Shown here: one piece after another, positions 9,285 through 17,660 of the stretch | How positions within the stretch are numbered: position 1 is the first letter of the stretch | Layout: each line of letters begins with the position of its first letter | Source of the DNA: CAIWHR01 sp963773195 | GTDB lineage: Bacteria > Pseudomonadota > Gammaproteobacteria > Burkholderiales > Casimicrobiaceae | Reading direction: 5' to 3' | Length of the DNA stretch: 64,000 bases | Assembly (NCBI GenBank): GCA_963773195.1 | Contig: CAVZAE010000018.1 | Coordinates: 62,001-126,000, forward strand | Notes under the pieces: model-generated | Seen by the model: only the letters and a program-made list of their open reading frames with translations | What the model was told of the DNA's origin: nothing | Databases searched by the model: none | Translations under genes and position numbers: made by a program

Positions 9285-10253
9285 ATGGCGGCGACACCTG
9301 CTGCAGCCCCGGACATCGCGCCTGGCGCCGCGCGCGGCTTTGCGACGGGCGCCGCGGTCATGGCGGCCGCCTTCGCGCTCGCGCCGTTCGTCGGCGTCTA
9401 CCCCGTGTTCGCGATGAAAGCGATGTGCTTCGCGCTGTTCGCGTGCGCCTTCAACCTGCTGCTCGGCTTCGGCGGCCTGCTCTCGTTCGGTCACGCGATG
9501 TTCCTGGGCACCGCCGGCTACGTGTGCGCGCACGCGGCGAAGGCCTGGGGCCTGGCGCCCGAGCTCGCGATCCTGCTGGGCACGTTCGCGGCCGCGCTGC
9601 TGGGCGCCGTGGTCGGCGCGCTCGCCATCCGCCGCCAGGGTATCTATTTCGCGATGATCACGCTGGCGATCGCGCAGATGGTGTATTTTTTCTACATCCA
9701 GACACCTTTCACGCACGGCGAGGACGGCATCCAGGCGGTGCCGCGCGGAAAGTTCCTGGGCCTCGTCGACCTCGCGCAACCGCTGGTGATGTACTACTTC
9801 GTGCTGGCGATCTTCCTGCTGGCCTTCCTGTTCATCTACCGCGTCATCCACTCGCCGTTCGGCCAGGTGCTAAAGGCCATCAAGGAAAACGAGCCGCGCG
9901 CGATCTCGCTGGGCTACGACGCCGATCGCTACAAGTTCATCGCGTTCGTGCTGTCGGCGACGCTGGCGGGACTCGCCGGCGCGCTCAAGGCGATCGTGTT
10001 CCAGCTCGCGGCGCTGACCGATGTCTATTGGGGAACGTCGGGCGAGGTTGTGCTGATGGTGTTGCTGGGCGGAATGGGGACGGTCTTCGGCCCGGTCGTC
10101 GGGGCCGTCGTCATCGTCGCACTCGAAAGTTACCTCGCGCCTTTCGGCGAGTGGGTGACGATCATCACCGGGGTCATCTTCGTCGTCTGCGTGCTCGCGT
10201 TCCGGCGCGGCATTGTCGGCGAGCTCGGCGCATGGTGGGCGCGCCGACGCTGA
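9285..10253 (+). CDS. livM: Branched-chain amino acid-type ABC transporter permease LivM
   Basis: Second inner-membrane permease of the Liv-type importer, 322 aa. After an Ala/Pro-rich start it has about eight to nine membrane segments, with LLGFGGLLSFGHAMFLGTAGY (LivM hallmark), the coupling loop LKAIKENEPRAISLGYD and VLLGGMGTVFGPVVGA near the end. It follows livH by one base, so the two are presumably co-translated. The downstream MORN-like gene starts 8 bases after its stop, suggesting the operon continues. Confidence 0.92.
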   Translation: MAATPAAAPDIAPGAARGFATGAAVMAAAFALAPFVGVYPVFAMKAMCFALFACAFNLLLGFGGLLSFGHAMFLGTAGYVCAHAAKAWGLAPELAILLGTFAAALLGAVVGALAIRRQGIYFAMITLAIAQMVYFFYIQTPFTHGEDGIQAVPRGKFLGLVDLAQPLVMYYFVLAIFLLAFLFIYRVIHSPFGQVLKAIKENEPRAISLGYDADRYKFIAFVLSATLAGLAGALKAIVFQLAALTDVYWGTSGEVVLMVLLGGMGTVFGPVVGAVVIVALESYLAPFGEWVTIITGVIFVVCVLAFRRGIVGELGAWWARRR

Positions 10254-10261
10254 GGACCGCG

Positions 10262-10873
10262 ATGCGCGCCCCACGTGCGCTTGTCGCGATCCTCGCATTG
10301 GTCGCCGCGCCGCTCCTGCCGGCGCAAGATCTCGTCATCGGCGGCACGTGCCGCGACGGCGAGGCGAACGGCGGATACACGTTGCGCGCACCCAATGGCC
10401 AGCTGCGCGTCGCGGGCGCGTTCGCCAGGGGCCGGCGCACGGGCACGTTCCTTTTCTGGTCGGAGCGCGGGTCGCGCATCGCCGTCATTCCTTACGATAA
10501 CGACCGCAAGGTAGGCACGATTGCGACGTGGTACGCGCCGCGGACGCCCGAAGGGGACGCTCCGCGCAAATCCGAAGCGGCATACGTCGACAATCAGCTC
10601 CATGGCGAGAAGCGGTCCTGGTACCAAAACGGCAAGCCGCGGACGCGCCTGCGCTACGAGCATGGCGAGCTGGTCGAAGCGCGTGCCTTTGCCTCGTCCG
10701 GCGCGCCGTTATCCGACCCCGAGTCGCGGGCACGCGCGCAGGACGATGCGGCGACGGACGAAGCGTTTTACACTACGCTTGAAGCGCTGGTCGCGCAGAA
10801 CAGCCCGAAGTGCGATGCCGTCGTTCCGCTGCAGACCGAAGGAGGGCGCAATGAGGCGAAACCGTCGTCGTGA
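10262..10873 (+). CDS. Exported MORN-like (YwqK-type repeat) protein of unknown function
   Basis: 203 aa with a clear signal peptide (MRAPRALVAILALVAAPLLPAQ). The mature part shows MORN-like beta-hairpin repeats: GQLRVAGAFARGRRTGTFLFW, AYVDNQLHGEKRSWYQNGKPR and LRYEHGELVEARAFASSGAP, as in proteins often labelled 'YwqK family antitoxin'. That label is not meaningful here: there is no toxin partner and the protein is exported. Its 3' end overlaps the next gene by 23 bases. Role unknown; the MORN pattern suggests binding at the envelope surface. Confidence 0.7.
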   Translation: MRAPRALVAILALVAAPLLPAQDLVIGGTCRDGEANGGYTLRAPNGQLRVAGAFARGRRTGTFLFWSERGSRIAVIPYDNDRKVGTIATWYAPRTPEGDAPRKSEAAYVDNQLHGEKRSWYQNGKPRTRLRYEHGELVEARAFASSGAPLSDPESRARAQDDAATDEAFYTTLEALVAQNSPKCDAVVPLQTEGGRNEAKPSS

Positions 10874-11642
10874 GTGGCTCAAGACGGCCGCGGCCCTGGC
10901 GGCCGGCGGAGCCGTCGCCCCGGGCACTTCGTCCGCGCAGGCGACCTCGCGCGCGCTGTTCGAGGTGCCGCAGACGATGATCCCGATCGCGGGCGCCAAC
11001 GATCTGTTCCCGGTGCGCCGCATCTACTGCATCGGCCGCAACTATGCGGCGCATGCCCGCGAAATGGGGTCCGATCCGACGCGCGAGCCGCCGTTCTTCT
11101 TCCAGAAACCCACCGATGCCGTGCAGATCGCCCCGCCCGGCGTGACGATCGACCATCTTTACCCGACACTCACCAAAAACTATCACTACGAAGTCGAGCT
11201 GGTGGCAGCGCTGGCGAAGGGCGGCCGCGATGTGCCGGTCGACCGCGCGCTCGAGCTCGTTCTGGGCTACACCGTCGGCCTCGACATGACGCGCCGCGAC
11301 TTGCAGCGCGCGATGGGCGACGAGAAGAAGCCCTGGGAGATCGGCAAGAGCTTCGATCACTCCGCCGTCCTCGGGCCGTTGCAGCCCGCGGTGGCGACCG
11401 GGCATCTGGTGCAGGGCGCGATCTGGCTCAAGGTCAACGGGCAGACGAAGCAGAGCGCCAATCTGAACCAGATGATCTGGAACGTCGCCGAGCAGATCGC
11501 GAACCTGTCGAAGGCCTTCGAGCTCCAGCCCGGCGACCTGATCTACAGCGGAACGCCCGAGAATGTCGGCCCGGTGGTCAAGGGCGACATCATGGACGCG
11601 CACATCGACGGCCTCCCTGACCTCCGGGTCAAGGTCGTCTGA
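10851..11642 (+). CDS. Fumarylacetoacetate hydrolase-family enzyme with Tat signal
   Basis: FAH-fold C-C bond hydrolase or decarboxylase, 263 aa. The N-terminus MRRNRRREWLKTAAALAAGG is a twin-arginine-type signal, so export is predicted; most family members are cytoplasmic. The catalytic domain starts at VRRIYCIGRNYAAHAREMG, and the metal ligands E114 and E116 (YEVELV) and D145 (GYTVGLDMTRRD) are present. Closest in pattern to fumarylpyruvate/acylpyruvate hydrolases. The start ATG lies inside the 3' end of the MORN-like gene. Last gene of the liv operon, so the transported compound might be a related oxo-acid; that is inference. Confidence 0.82.
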   Translation: MRRNRRREWLKTAAALAAGGAVAPGTSSAQATSRALFEVPQTMIPIAGANDLFPVRRIYCIGRNYAAHAREMGSDPTREPPFFFQKPTDAVQIAPPGVTIDHLYPTLTKNYHYEVELVAALAKGGRDVPVDRALELVLGYTVGLDMTRRDLQRAMGDEKKPWEIGKSFDHSAVLGPLQPAVATGHLVQGAIWLKVNGQTKQSANLNQMIWNVAEQIANLSKAFELQPGDLIYSGTPENVGPVVKGDIMDAHIDGLPDLRVKVV

Positions 11643-11803
11643 ACGGGTGCGACAGGGGGCTGGCACCGCGGCCCGATCGCCGGGTCCGCGCAGGATCGAG
11701 TGTGCGCGCTTAGGGCTTACCTTCGGGCGCCTTTCGCGCTAGATTGCGGGCGGCGGGCGGGACGGCCGCCGCTCCCAACTCATCGTCTTCTCGAGGCACC
11801 CTC

Positions 11804-13390
11804 ATGCGTTTCGCTTTTCCCTGCCGCGTGCTTGCGATCGTCGGTTTTGCCACAGCCGTTGCCGTGGCGCCTGTCGCACACGCGGCCGAGCTCAAGATCG
11901 CGGTAGCGGCCGACGTCACGTCGATCGACCCGCACTTCTTCAACCTCTTTCCCAACAACAACGTCGCCGAGCACATCTTCGACAAGCTGGTCCAGATGGA
12001 TCCGGATTCGAAGCTGATCCCGGGACTCGCGACGTCCTGGAAGCCGATCGACGACAAGACGTGGGAGTTCAAGCTGCGCAAGGGTGCCAAGTTCACCGAC
12101 GGCACCGAGCTCACCGCCGAGGACGTCGCATTCTCGATCGACCGCGTGCCGAACGTGCCGAACAGCCCGGGTCCGTTCTCGGCCTATACAAAGGCGATCA
12201 TCGCGAAGGAGATCGTCGACCCGTACACGATCCGGTTCAAGTACGCGGCACCGTACCCGCTCGCGCCCAACGACCTCTCCACGATCTACATCGTCTCCAA
12301 GAAGGTCGCGACGGGGGCCACGACCGAGGATTTCAATTCGGGCAAGGCGGCGATCGGCAGCGGTCGCTACAAGCTCGTCAAATACACGTCGGGCGACCAC
12401 ATCGACCTTGTCCGCAACGACAACTACTGGGGCGAGAGGTCGCCCTGGGACAAGGTGACGTTCAAGATCATCAAGAACGAGTCGGCGCGCGTCGCTGCGC
12501 TCCTGTCCGGCGACGTCGACGCGATCGAGCAGCCGCCGACCGCGGACCTCGCGCGGATCAAGTCCGATCCGAAGTTCACGGTGACCTCGAAGATCTCGCA
12601 CCGCGTCATCTACTTCAACTTCGATCACCTCGCGCGCTCGAGCCCGTTCATCACCGACAAAGCGGGCAAGCCGCTCGACAAGAACCCGTTGCTCGACGTT
12701 CGCGTCCGGCGCGCGATCTCGAAAGCGATCAACCGGCCGGCGATCGCCGAGCGCGTGATGGAGGGCCAGGCGATCCCGTCGGGGCAGCTCGTGTCCGAGA
12801 AGCTGTTCGGCCACGTGCCCGGGCTCAAGGCCGATGCGTACGACCCCGAGGGCGCGAAGAAGCTCTTGGCCGAAGCAGGGTACCCCGACGGGTTCGCGAT
12901 CACCATCCACGGCCCTGCGGGCCGCTACGTCAACGATGAAAAGATCGTGCAGGCGGTCGCGCAGATGCTGACCCGCGTGGGCATCGTCTCCAAGGTCGAG
13001 ACAGCGCCGATGGCGCCGTACTCGGCGCGCGCATCGAAGCAGGAATTCAGTTTCCACATGGTCGGCTGGGGCGCGTCCACGGGCGAGGCATCGAGCCCGT
13101 TGCGCTCATTGATCGCGACGTTCAACCGTGACAAGGGGCTGGGTGCGGTCAACTGGGGCCGCTACAGCAACGTGAAGGTCGACTATCTGATCGACCAGGC
13201 GCTGCAGCAGGTCGACGACGAGAATCGCAGCGCGATGCTGCAGAACGCGACCAAGCTTGCGATGGAGGACCTGGGCATCATGCCGATCCACTTCCAGTTC
13301 ACGATCTGGGCGACGACGAAGAACGTCGCGTACACGCCGCGTACCGACGAGTACACGCTCGCCTTCCAGTTCCGCCCGGTGAAGGGCTGA
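11804..13390 (+). CDS. Peptide-type ABC transporter substrate-binding protein (SBP_bac_5)
   Basis: Periplasmic binding protein of a dipeptide/oligopeptide/nickel-type importer, 528 aa, the normal length for the family. Signal peptide MRFAFPCRVLAIVGFATAVAVAPVAHA, then the family start LKIAVAADVTSIDPHF, the WEFKLRKGAKFTDGTELTAEDV signature and the C-terminal lobe with GMGxxxx-like HMVGWGASTGEASSPL. An in-frame upstream region could add 20 codons, but the signal peptide fixes the ATG at 11804. First gene of a five-gene ABC operon. Substrate cannot be assigned; peptides or N-acyl amino acids are possible given the downstream amidohydrolase. Confidence 0.9.
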   Translation: MRFAFPCRVLAIVGFATAVAVAPVAHAAELKIAVAADVTSIDPHFFNLFPNNNVAEHIFDKLVQMDPDSKLIPGLATSWKPIDDKTWEFKLRKGAKFTDGTELTAEDVAFSIDRVPNVPNSPGPFSAYTKAIIAKEIVDPYTIRFKYAAPYPLAPNDLSTIYIVSKKVATGATTEDFNSGKAAIGSGRYKLVKYTSGDHIDLVRNDNYWGERSPWDKVTFKIIKNESARVAALLSGDVDAIEQPPTADLARIKSDPKFTVTSKISHRVIYFNFDHLARSSPFITDKAGKPLDKNPLLDVRVRRAISKAINRPAIAERVMEGQAIPSGQLVSEKLFGHVPGLKADAYDPEGAKKLLAEAGYPDGFAITIHGPAGRYVNDEKIVQAVAQMLTRVGIVSKVETAPMAPYSARASKQEFSFHMVGWGASTGEASSPLRSLIATFNRDKGLGAVNWGRYSNVKVDYLIDQALQQVDDENRSAMLQNATKLAMEDLGIMPIHFQFTIWATTKNVAYTPRTDEYTLAFQFRPVKG

Positions 13391-13409
13391 TTCCGGGTCA
13401 TCCACGCGG

Positions 13410-13434
13410 CGGCGGTCGGACTCCCCGGCCGCCG
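13410..13434 (+). repeat. Hairpin between binding-protein and permease genes
   Basis: CGGCGGTCGG (13410-13419) pairs with CCGGCCGCCG (13425-13434), a 10-base stem with one G-U type mismatch and a 5-base loop. It lies between the binding-protein stop (13390) and the GTG of the first permease (13466) and has no T-run. Position and form match the structures after livK, so it may likewise favour high binding-protein output. Confidence 0.5.
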
Positions 13435-13465
13435 TCGGCGTTTCCCGGTCCCGCGCGAACGTCCC

Positions 13466-14446
13466 GTGCTGGTCTTCATCATCCGCCGCAGCCTGCAGAG
13501 CATCGTCGTGCTCTTTGTGATGTCGCTGCTGGTCTTCGCGGGCGTCTACGCGATCGGCAATCCGATCGACATCCTGATCAATCCGCAAGCGGACCAGATC
13601 GACCGTGAGAAGGCGATCGCGGCGCTCGGCCTCGACAAGCCCTTGTGGGCGCAGTACCTCGCATTCCTGAGCGGCGTGGCGCATGGCGACCTCGGCCGTT
13701 CGTTCGTTCACAGCACGTCCGCGCTTGGGTTGATCTTGGAGCGGATGCCGGCGACGCTCGAGCTCGCGGCGACCGCCATGCTGATCGCCGTCGTGCTGGG
13801 GATCCCGCTCGGGTTGTGGGCGGGGCTACGTCCCAACGGCATCGCGGGCCGCACGATCATGACGGGGTCGATCCTGGGCTTCTCGCTGCCGACCTTCTGG
13901 GTTGGGTTGATGATGATCATGGTGTTCTCCGTGATGCTGGGATGGCTGCCGTCGAACGGGCGGGGTCCGACGACGTTGCTGTTCGGGCTGATCCCGGTGT
14001 CGTTCCTGTCGATCGACGGCTGGAAGCATCTGATCATGCCGGCCACCAACCTCGCGCTCTTCAACCTGGCGCTCCTGATCCGGCTCACACGCTCGGGCGC
14101 GCGCGAGGCGCTCATGCAGGACTATGTCAAGTTCGCCCGCGCGAAAGGACTCACCAACGCGCGCGTGATCGGCGTCCACGTGCTGCGCAACATCCTGATC
14201 CCCATCGTCACCGTCATCGGCCTGCAGTTCGGCGCGCTGGTGGCCTTCGCGATCGTCACCGAGAGCGTCTTTGCGTGGCCCGGCATGGGCAAGCTCCTCA
14301 TCGATTCCATCGGCGTACTCGATCGGCCGGTGATCGTCGCCTACCTACTTGTGATCGTCATGTTCTTCGTGGTGATCAACCTGGCCGTGGACATCCTGTA
14401 TTCGGTCCTCGATCCGCGCGTGCGGCTGACCGAGAGCAAGGGTTAG
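13466..14446 (+). CDS. Peptide-type ABC transporter permease (DppB-like)
   Basis: Inner-membrane permease, 326 aa, with the DppB topology: one N-terminal helix (LVFIIRRSLQSIVVLFVMSLLVF), a periplasmic stretch, then five helices. Conserved pieces include AQYLAFLSGVAHGDLGRSFVH, the coupling loop REALMQDYVKFARAKGLTNARVIGVHVLRN and ESVFAWPGMGKLL. It starts GTG with no obvious strong ribosome-binding site. Its TAG stop is formed by the outermost bases of the inverted-repeat element that follows, so the original C-terminus may have differed by a few residues. Confidence 0.9.
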   Translation: MLVFIIRRSLQSIVVLFVMSLLVFAGVYAIGNPIDILINPQADQIDREKAIAALGLDKPLWAQYLAFLSGVAHGDLGRSFVHSTSALGLILERMPATLELAATAMLIAVVLGIPLGLWAGLRPNGIAGRTIMTGSILGFSLPTFWVGLMMIMVFSVMLGWLPSNGRGPTTLLFGLIPVSFLSIDGWKHLIMPATNLALFNLALLIRLTRSGAREALMQDYVKFARAKGLTNARVIGVHVLRNILIPIVTVIGLQFGALVAFAIVTESVFAWPGMGKLLIDSIGVLDRPVIVAYLLVIVMFFVVINLAVDILYSVLDPRVRLTESKG

Positions 14447-14713
14447 GGCCTGTTCACACTATGGACGCAAACGCGTTGCAAGGCCGAAAACGCCCAGCGC
14501 AAGGCGCAAAACGAAGGCGGGCCGGCTGCCCGGCGAGGCTTTGCAACGCAGCGCTGGGCGTTTTCGGCAGCAACCCGAAGGGAGCGGGTATCTTGCGGCG
14601 CCACTCTTCGTTGCCCTCCTCGCCAAGACGCCCGGTCTTGGCTTCGTCAGGCGCCTTGATTGACGCCCCATGCCACCCGCTCGCGTTTGCGACCATAGTG
14701 TGAACAGGCCCTA
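14444..14713. mobile_element. MITE-like inverted-repeat element, copy 1 (non-coding)
   Basis: 270 bases bounded by TAGGGCCTGTTCACACTATGG (start 14444; only the order matters) and its exact reverse complement ending at 14713. The terminal inverted repeat is about 22 bases. Flanking TA at both ends fits a TA target duplication. Inside, CCGAAAACGCCCAGCGC (14484-14500) and its perfect complement (14551-14567) form a second palindrome. No transposase or credible reading frame is present. A shorter relative lies at 44452-44634. It separates dppB from dppC and supplies the dppB stop codon. Family unknown; TA duplication would fit IS630/Tc1 or IS427-group parents. Confidence 0.8.
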
Positions 14714-14718
14714 GCATC

Positions 14719-15627
14719 GTGGCCAGCCTGCCGTCCGCCGTCTCCGCGCCGCGCGCCGTCGAAACCCCGTTGCGGCGGATCGTCGCCGATTTCGTGGCGA
14801 ACCCGCTCGCCGTCTTTGGACTCGTCCTGCTGGTGGTGATCCTCGTCCTCGCACTCTTCGCGCCGGTCATCTCGCCGCAGAATCCGTACGATCTGGCGCA
14901 GCTCGACGTGATGGACAGCCGGTTGCCGCCCGGATCGAAAGCGCCGTGGGGGACGTTCTGGCTCGGCACCGACGACCAGGGACGCGACATGTTCTCGGCG
15001 ATCCTCTACGGGCTGCGGATCAGCCTTGGCGTCGGCGTCGCCGCGACCGCGCTCGCGCTCGTCATCGGGCTGGCAGCGGGCCTTCCGGCGGCGTACGTCG
15101 GCGGCCGGACCGAGGCGATCATCATGCGGATCGTCGACATCCAGCTCTCGTTTCCGGCGATCCTGATTGCGCTGATCCTGATCGCCGTGCTCGGGCAGGG
15201 CACGGGCAAGGTCATCGCGGCGCTGGTGACGGTGCAGTGGGCGTATTACGCGCGGACCGTGCGCAGCGCTGCGCTGGTCGAGAAGCGCAAGGAGTACGTC
15301 GAGGCCGCGCACTGCCTTGCGTTGTCGCCTGCGCGTATCGTCTTCGGGCATCTTCTGCCGAACTGCCTGCCGCCGATGATCGTCGTCGCCACGGTCCAGG
15401 TCGCGGCGGCGATCACGCTCGAGGCGACGCTGTCGTTCCTGGGCCTCGGGCTGCCCATCACCGAACCTTCGCTCGGCCTGCTGATCGCGAACGGCTATCA
15501 GTATCTGCTTTCGGGGAAGTACTGGATCAGCTTCTTCCCGGGCATCGCGCTTGTCCTGACGATCGTCGGCATCAACCTGGTCGCGGACCAGCTGCGCGAC
15601 GTGCTCAATCCGCGCTTGCAGCGATGA
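14719..15627 (+). CDS. Peptide-type ABC transporter permease (DppC-like)
   Basis: Second permease of the peptide-type importer, 302 aa. It has the DppC landmarks: N-terminal helix LAVFGLVLLVVILVLALFAPV, the segment HWLGTD-like FWLGTDDQGRDMFSAILYGLRISL, coupling loop RKEYVEAAHCLALSPARIVFGHLLPN and ATLSFLGLGLPITEPSLG. The GTG at 14719 is only five bases past the inverted-repeat element, so its ribosome-binding region must lie in the element's right end; expression may depend on it. Confidence 0.9.
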   Translation: MASLPSAVSAPRAVETPLRRIVADFVANPLAVFGLVLLVVILVLALFAPVISPQNPYDLAQLDVMDSRLPPGSKAPWGTFWLGTDDQGRDMFSAILYGLRISLGVGVAATALALVIGLAAGLPAAYVGGRTEAIIMRIVDIQLSFPAILIALILIAVLGQGTGKVIAALVTVQWAYYARTVRSAALVEKRKEYVEAAHCLALSPARIVFGHLLPNCLPPMIVVATVQVAAAITLEATLSFLGLGLPITEPSLGLLIANGYQYLLSGKYWISFFPGIALVLTIVGINLVADQLRDVLNPRLQR

Positions 15628-15637
15628 GGAGAACGCG

Positions 15638-16627
15638 GTGAGCGCGCCACTGCTCGAAGTCGAGGGTCTGCGGACACACTTCATCACCAAGGCCGGCGTC
15701 GTCAAGGCCGTCGACGATGTCACGTTTTCGGTGGCACGCGGCGAGGTGGTGGGCCTCGTCGGCGAATCCGGATCCGGCAAGTCGATGACCGGATACTCGA
15801 TCCTGGGCCTCGTCGATCCGCCCGGACGCATCGTCTCCGGGCACCTCCGGCTCCACGGTCGCGACCTGCGCGCGCTGTCGGACGAGGACCTCCGGCAGCT
15901 CCGGGGCAATCGCATCGCGATGATCTTCCAGGATCCGATGATGACGTTGAATCCGGTGCTCCGGATCGATGCGCAGATGATCGAAGCGATCCTTGCGCAT
16001 CGGAACGTCGGCCGCGCAACGGCGCGCGAGCAGGCGCGCGCGGCACTCGCGAAGGTCGGCATTCCATCGCCCGACGAGCGCCTGTCGGCGTTCCCGCACC
16101 AGTTCTCCGGCGGGATGCGACAGCGTGTTGCCATCGCGATCGCGCTCCTGAACGAACCGGACCTGGTCATCGCCGACGAACCGACGACCGCTCTCGACGT
16201 CACGATCCAGGGGCAGATCCTGTTCGAGATGCAAAAGCTGGTCCGCGAAACCGGCGCCGCGCTGATCTGGATCACGCACGACCTGTCGGTGATCGCCGGA
16301 CTCGCCGATCGCGTCTGCGTGATGTACGCGGGGCGCATCGTCGAGCAGGGCACGGTCGTCGACGTCCTGTCGCATCCGCGACATCCCTACACGCGGGGGT
16401 TGCTCGATTCGGTTCCGGCGATGAGCCCGCGTGGAGCGAGGCTCGCGCAGATCCCCGGGATGGCGCCTTCACCCCTCGAGTTGCCGGCGGGCTGCGCATT
16501 TCGCGATCGCTGCGGCCGCGCCACCGACGTCTGCGCGACGATGCCCGAGATGCGGTCGCTGGGCGACCCTGCGCCCAGCCAGACCGTCCGCTGCCACCAT
16601 CCGCTGAGCGTGGAGAGAGCGGCGTGA
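15638..16627 (+). CDS. Peptide-type ABC transporter ATP-binding protein (DppD-like)
   Basis: ATPase of the peptide-type importer, 329 aa. Walker A GESGSGKSM, Q-loop MIFQDPMMTLNPVLRI, signature FSGGMRQRVAIAIAL, Walker B LVIADEPTTALDVT and switch histidine WITHDLSVIAG are intact. The C-terminal oligopeptide-transporter extension GCAFRDRCGRATDVCATMPE has the cysteines that bind a [4Fe-4S] cluster in DppD. It starts GTG, and its stop overlaps the next gene (GTGA). Confidence 0.92.
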   Translation: MSAPLLEVEGLRTHFITKAGVVKAVDDVTFSVARGEVVGLVGESGSGKSMTGYSILGLVDPPGRIVSGHLRLHGRDLRALSDEDLRQLRGNRIAMIFQDPMMTLNPVLRIDAQMIEAILAHRNVGRATAREQARAALAKVGIPSPDERLSAFPHQFSGGMRQRVAIAIALLNEPDLVIADEPTTALDVTIQGQILFEMQKLVRETGAALIWITHDLSVIAGLADRVCVMYAGRIVEQGTVVDVLSHPRHPYTRGLLDSVPAMSPRGARLAQIPGMAPSPLELPAGCAFRDRCGRATDVCATMPEMRSLGDPAPSQTVRCHHPLSVERAA

Positions 16628-17658
16628 ACACGGCGACGCGCGAGACGAGCTCGCCGGCCGTGGCCGGCGCAAGCCTGGTCGAGCTCCGCGGAGTGTCGAA
16701 GCGCTTCGTGAAACCGATCGACATGGCTGCGCGTATCGGCAACCTCGTGGGCGCGGGCGTCCGGGAAGAGGTGGTGCGCGCCGTCGATCACGTCGATCTG
16801 GCGATCCGCCCGGGCGAAGTGCTCGGGCTCGTCGGCGAGTCCGGCTGCGGCAAATCGACGCTGGGGCGCCTGGCGGTGGGACTGCTACCGCCGACGCGCG
16901 GCGAGCGGTACTGGCGCGGGCTGCCGCTGTCTTCGCTCAAGGGAGAGTCGGCGCGCGCGCAGCAGCTCAGGATGCAGATGATCTTCCAGGATCCTTATGC
17001 GTCGCTCAATCCGCGGATGCGCGTGGTCGACATCGTTGGCGAGGCACCGGTGGCGCACGGCATCATCGGCACGAAGCAGAGGATCGAGTACGTGGGCCTG
17101 CAGATGAATCGCGTTGGGCTCGATCCCACGCTGATGCGCCGCTTTCCGCACCAGTTCTCGGGCGGTCAGCGGGCGCGCATCGGGATTGCGCGCGCGCTCG
17201 CCGTGAAACCCGAGTTCCTGGTCTGCGACGAATCGGTCGCGGCGCTCGACGTCTCGATCCAGGCGCAAGTGCTGAACCTGTTCATGGAACTGCGCTCGGC
17301 GCTCAATCTCACGTACCTCTTCATCAGCCACGACCTCGGCGTCGTCGAGCACATCAGCGACCGCGTGGTGATCATGTACCTGGGCCGCGTCGTCGAGTCG
17401 GGCTCCGCGGCTGCGTTGTTCGCCGCGCCCAACCATCCGTACACGAAGGCGCTTCTGACCGAGGTCGGCAAGGTCGTGCCGCGCAAGCGCACGTTCGTTC
17501 CGATCAAGGGCGAGATTCCGTCGCCGCTCGACCCGCCCTCCGGCTGCCACTTCCATCCGCGGTGTCCGCACGCGATGCCCCGCTGCCGCGCGGAGGTGCC
17601 GGAGCTGCGCGCGATCGCCGCGGGGCGCCTCTCGGCGTGCCATCTGAACGACGCCTGA
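16624..17658 (+). CDS. Peptide-type ABC transporter ATP-binding protein (DppF-like)
   Basis: Second ATPase, 344 aa. Walker A GESGCGKST, Q-loop MIFQDPYASLNPRM, signature FSGGQRARIGIARAL, Walker B LVCDESVAALDVS and switch FISHDLGVVEH are present. Note Walker B ends in DE followed by SVAAL instead of the common PTSAL. The C-terminal extension with GCHFHPRCPHAMPRCRAEVPE carries cysteines like DppF. It forms the heterodimer with the DppD-like ATPase; 4-base GTGA overlap. Confidence 0.92.
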   Translation: MNTATRETSSPAVAGASLVELRGVSKRFVKPIDMAARIGNLVGAGVREEVVRAVDHVDLAIRPGEVLGLVGESGCGKSTLGRLAVGLLPPTRGERYWRGLPLSSLKGESARAQQLRMQMIFQDPYASLNPRMRVVDIVGEAPVAHGIIGTKQRIEYVGLQMNRVGLDPTLMRRFPHQFSGGQRARIGIARALAVKPEFLVCDESVAALDVSIQAQVLNLFMELRSALNLTYLFISHDLGVVEHISDRVVIMYLGRVVESGSAAALFAAPNHPYTKALLTEVGKVVPRKRTFVPIKGEIPSPLDPPSGCHFHPRCPHAMPRCRAEVPELRAIAAGRLSACHLNDA

Positions 17659-17660
17659 CG

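Noticed and set aside
10262..10873. Toxin-antitoxin antitoxin (YwqK label)
   Set aside because: Signal peptide and no toxin neighbour; the label comes only from MORN-like repeats.
14454..14990. Minus-strand reading frame across inverted-repeat copy 1
   Set aside because: The interior consists of inverted repeats and it runs antisense into dppC; no transposase motifs.
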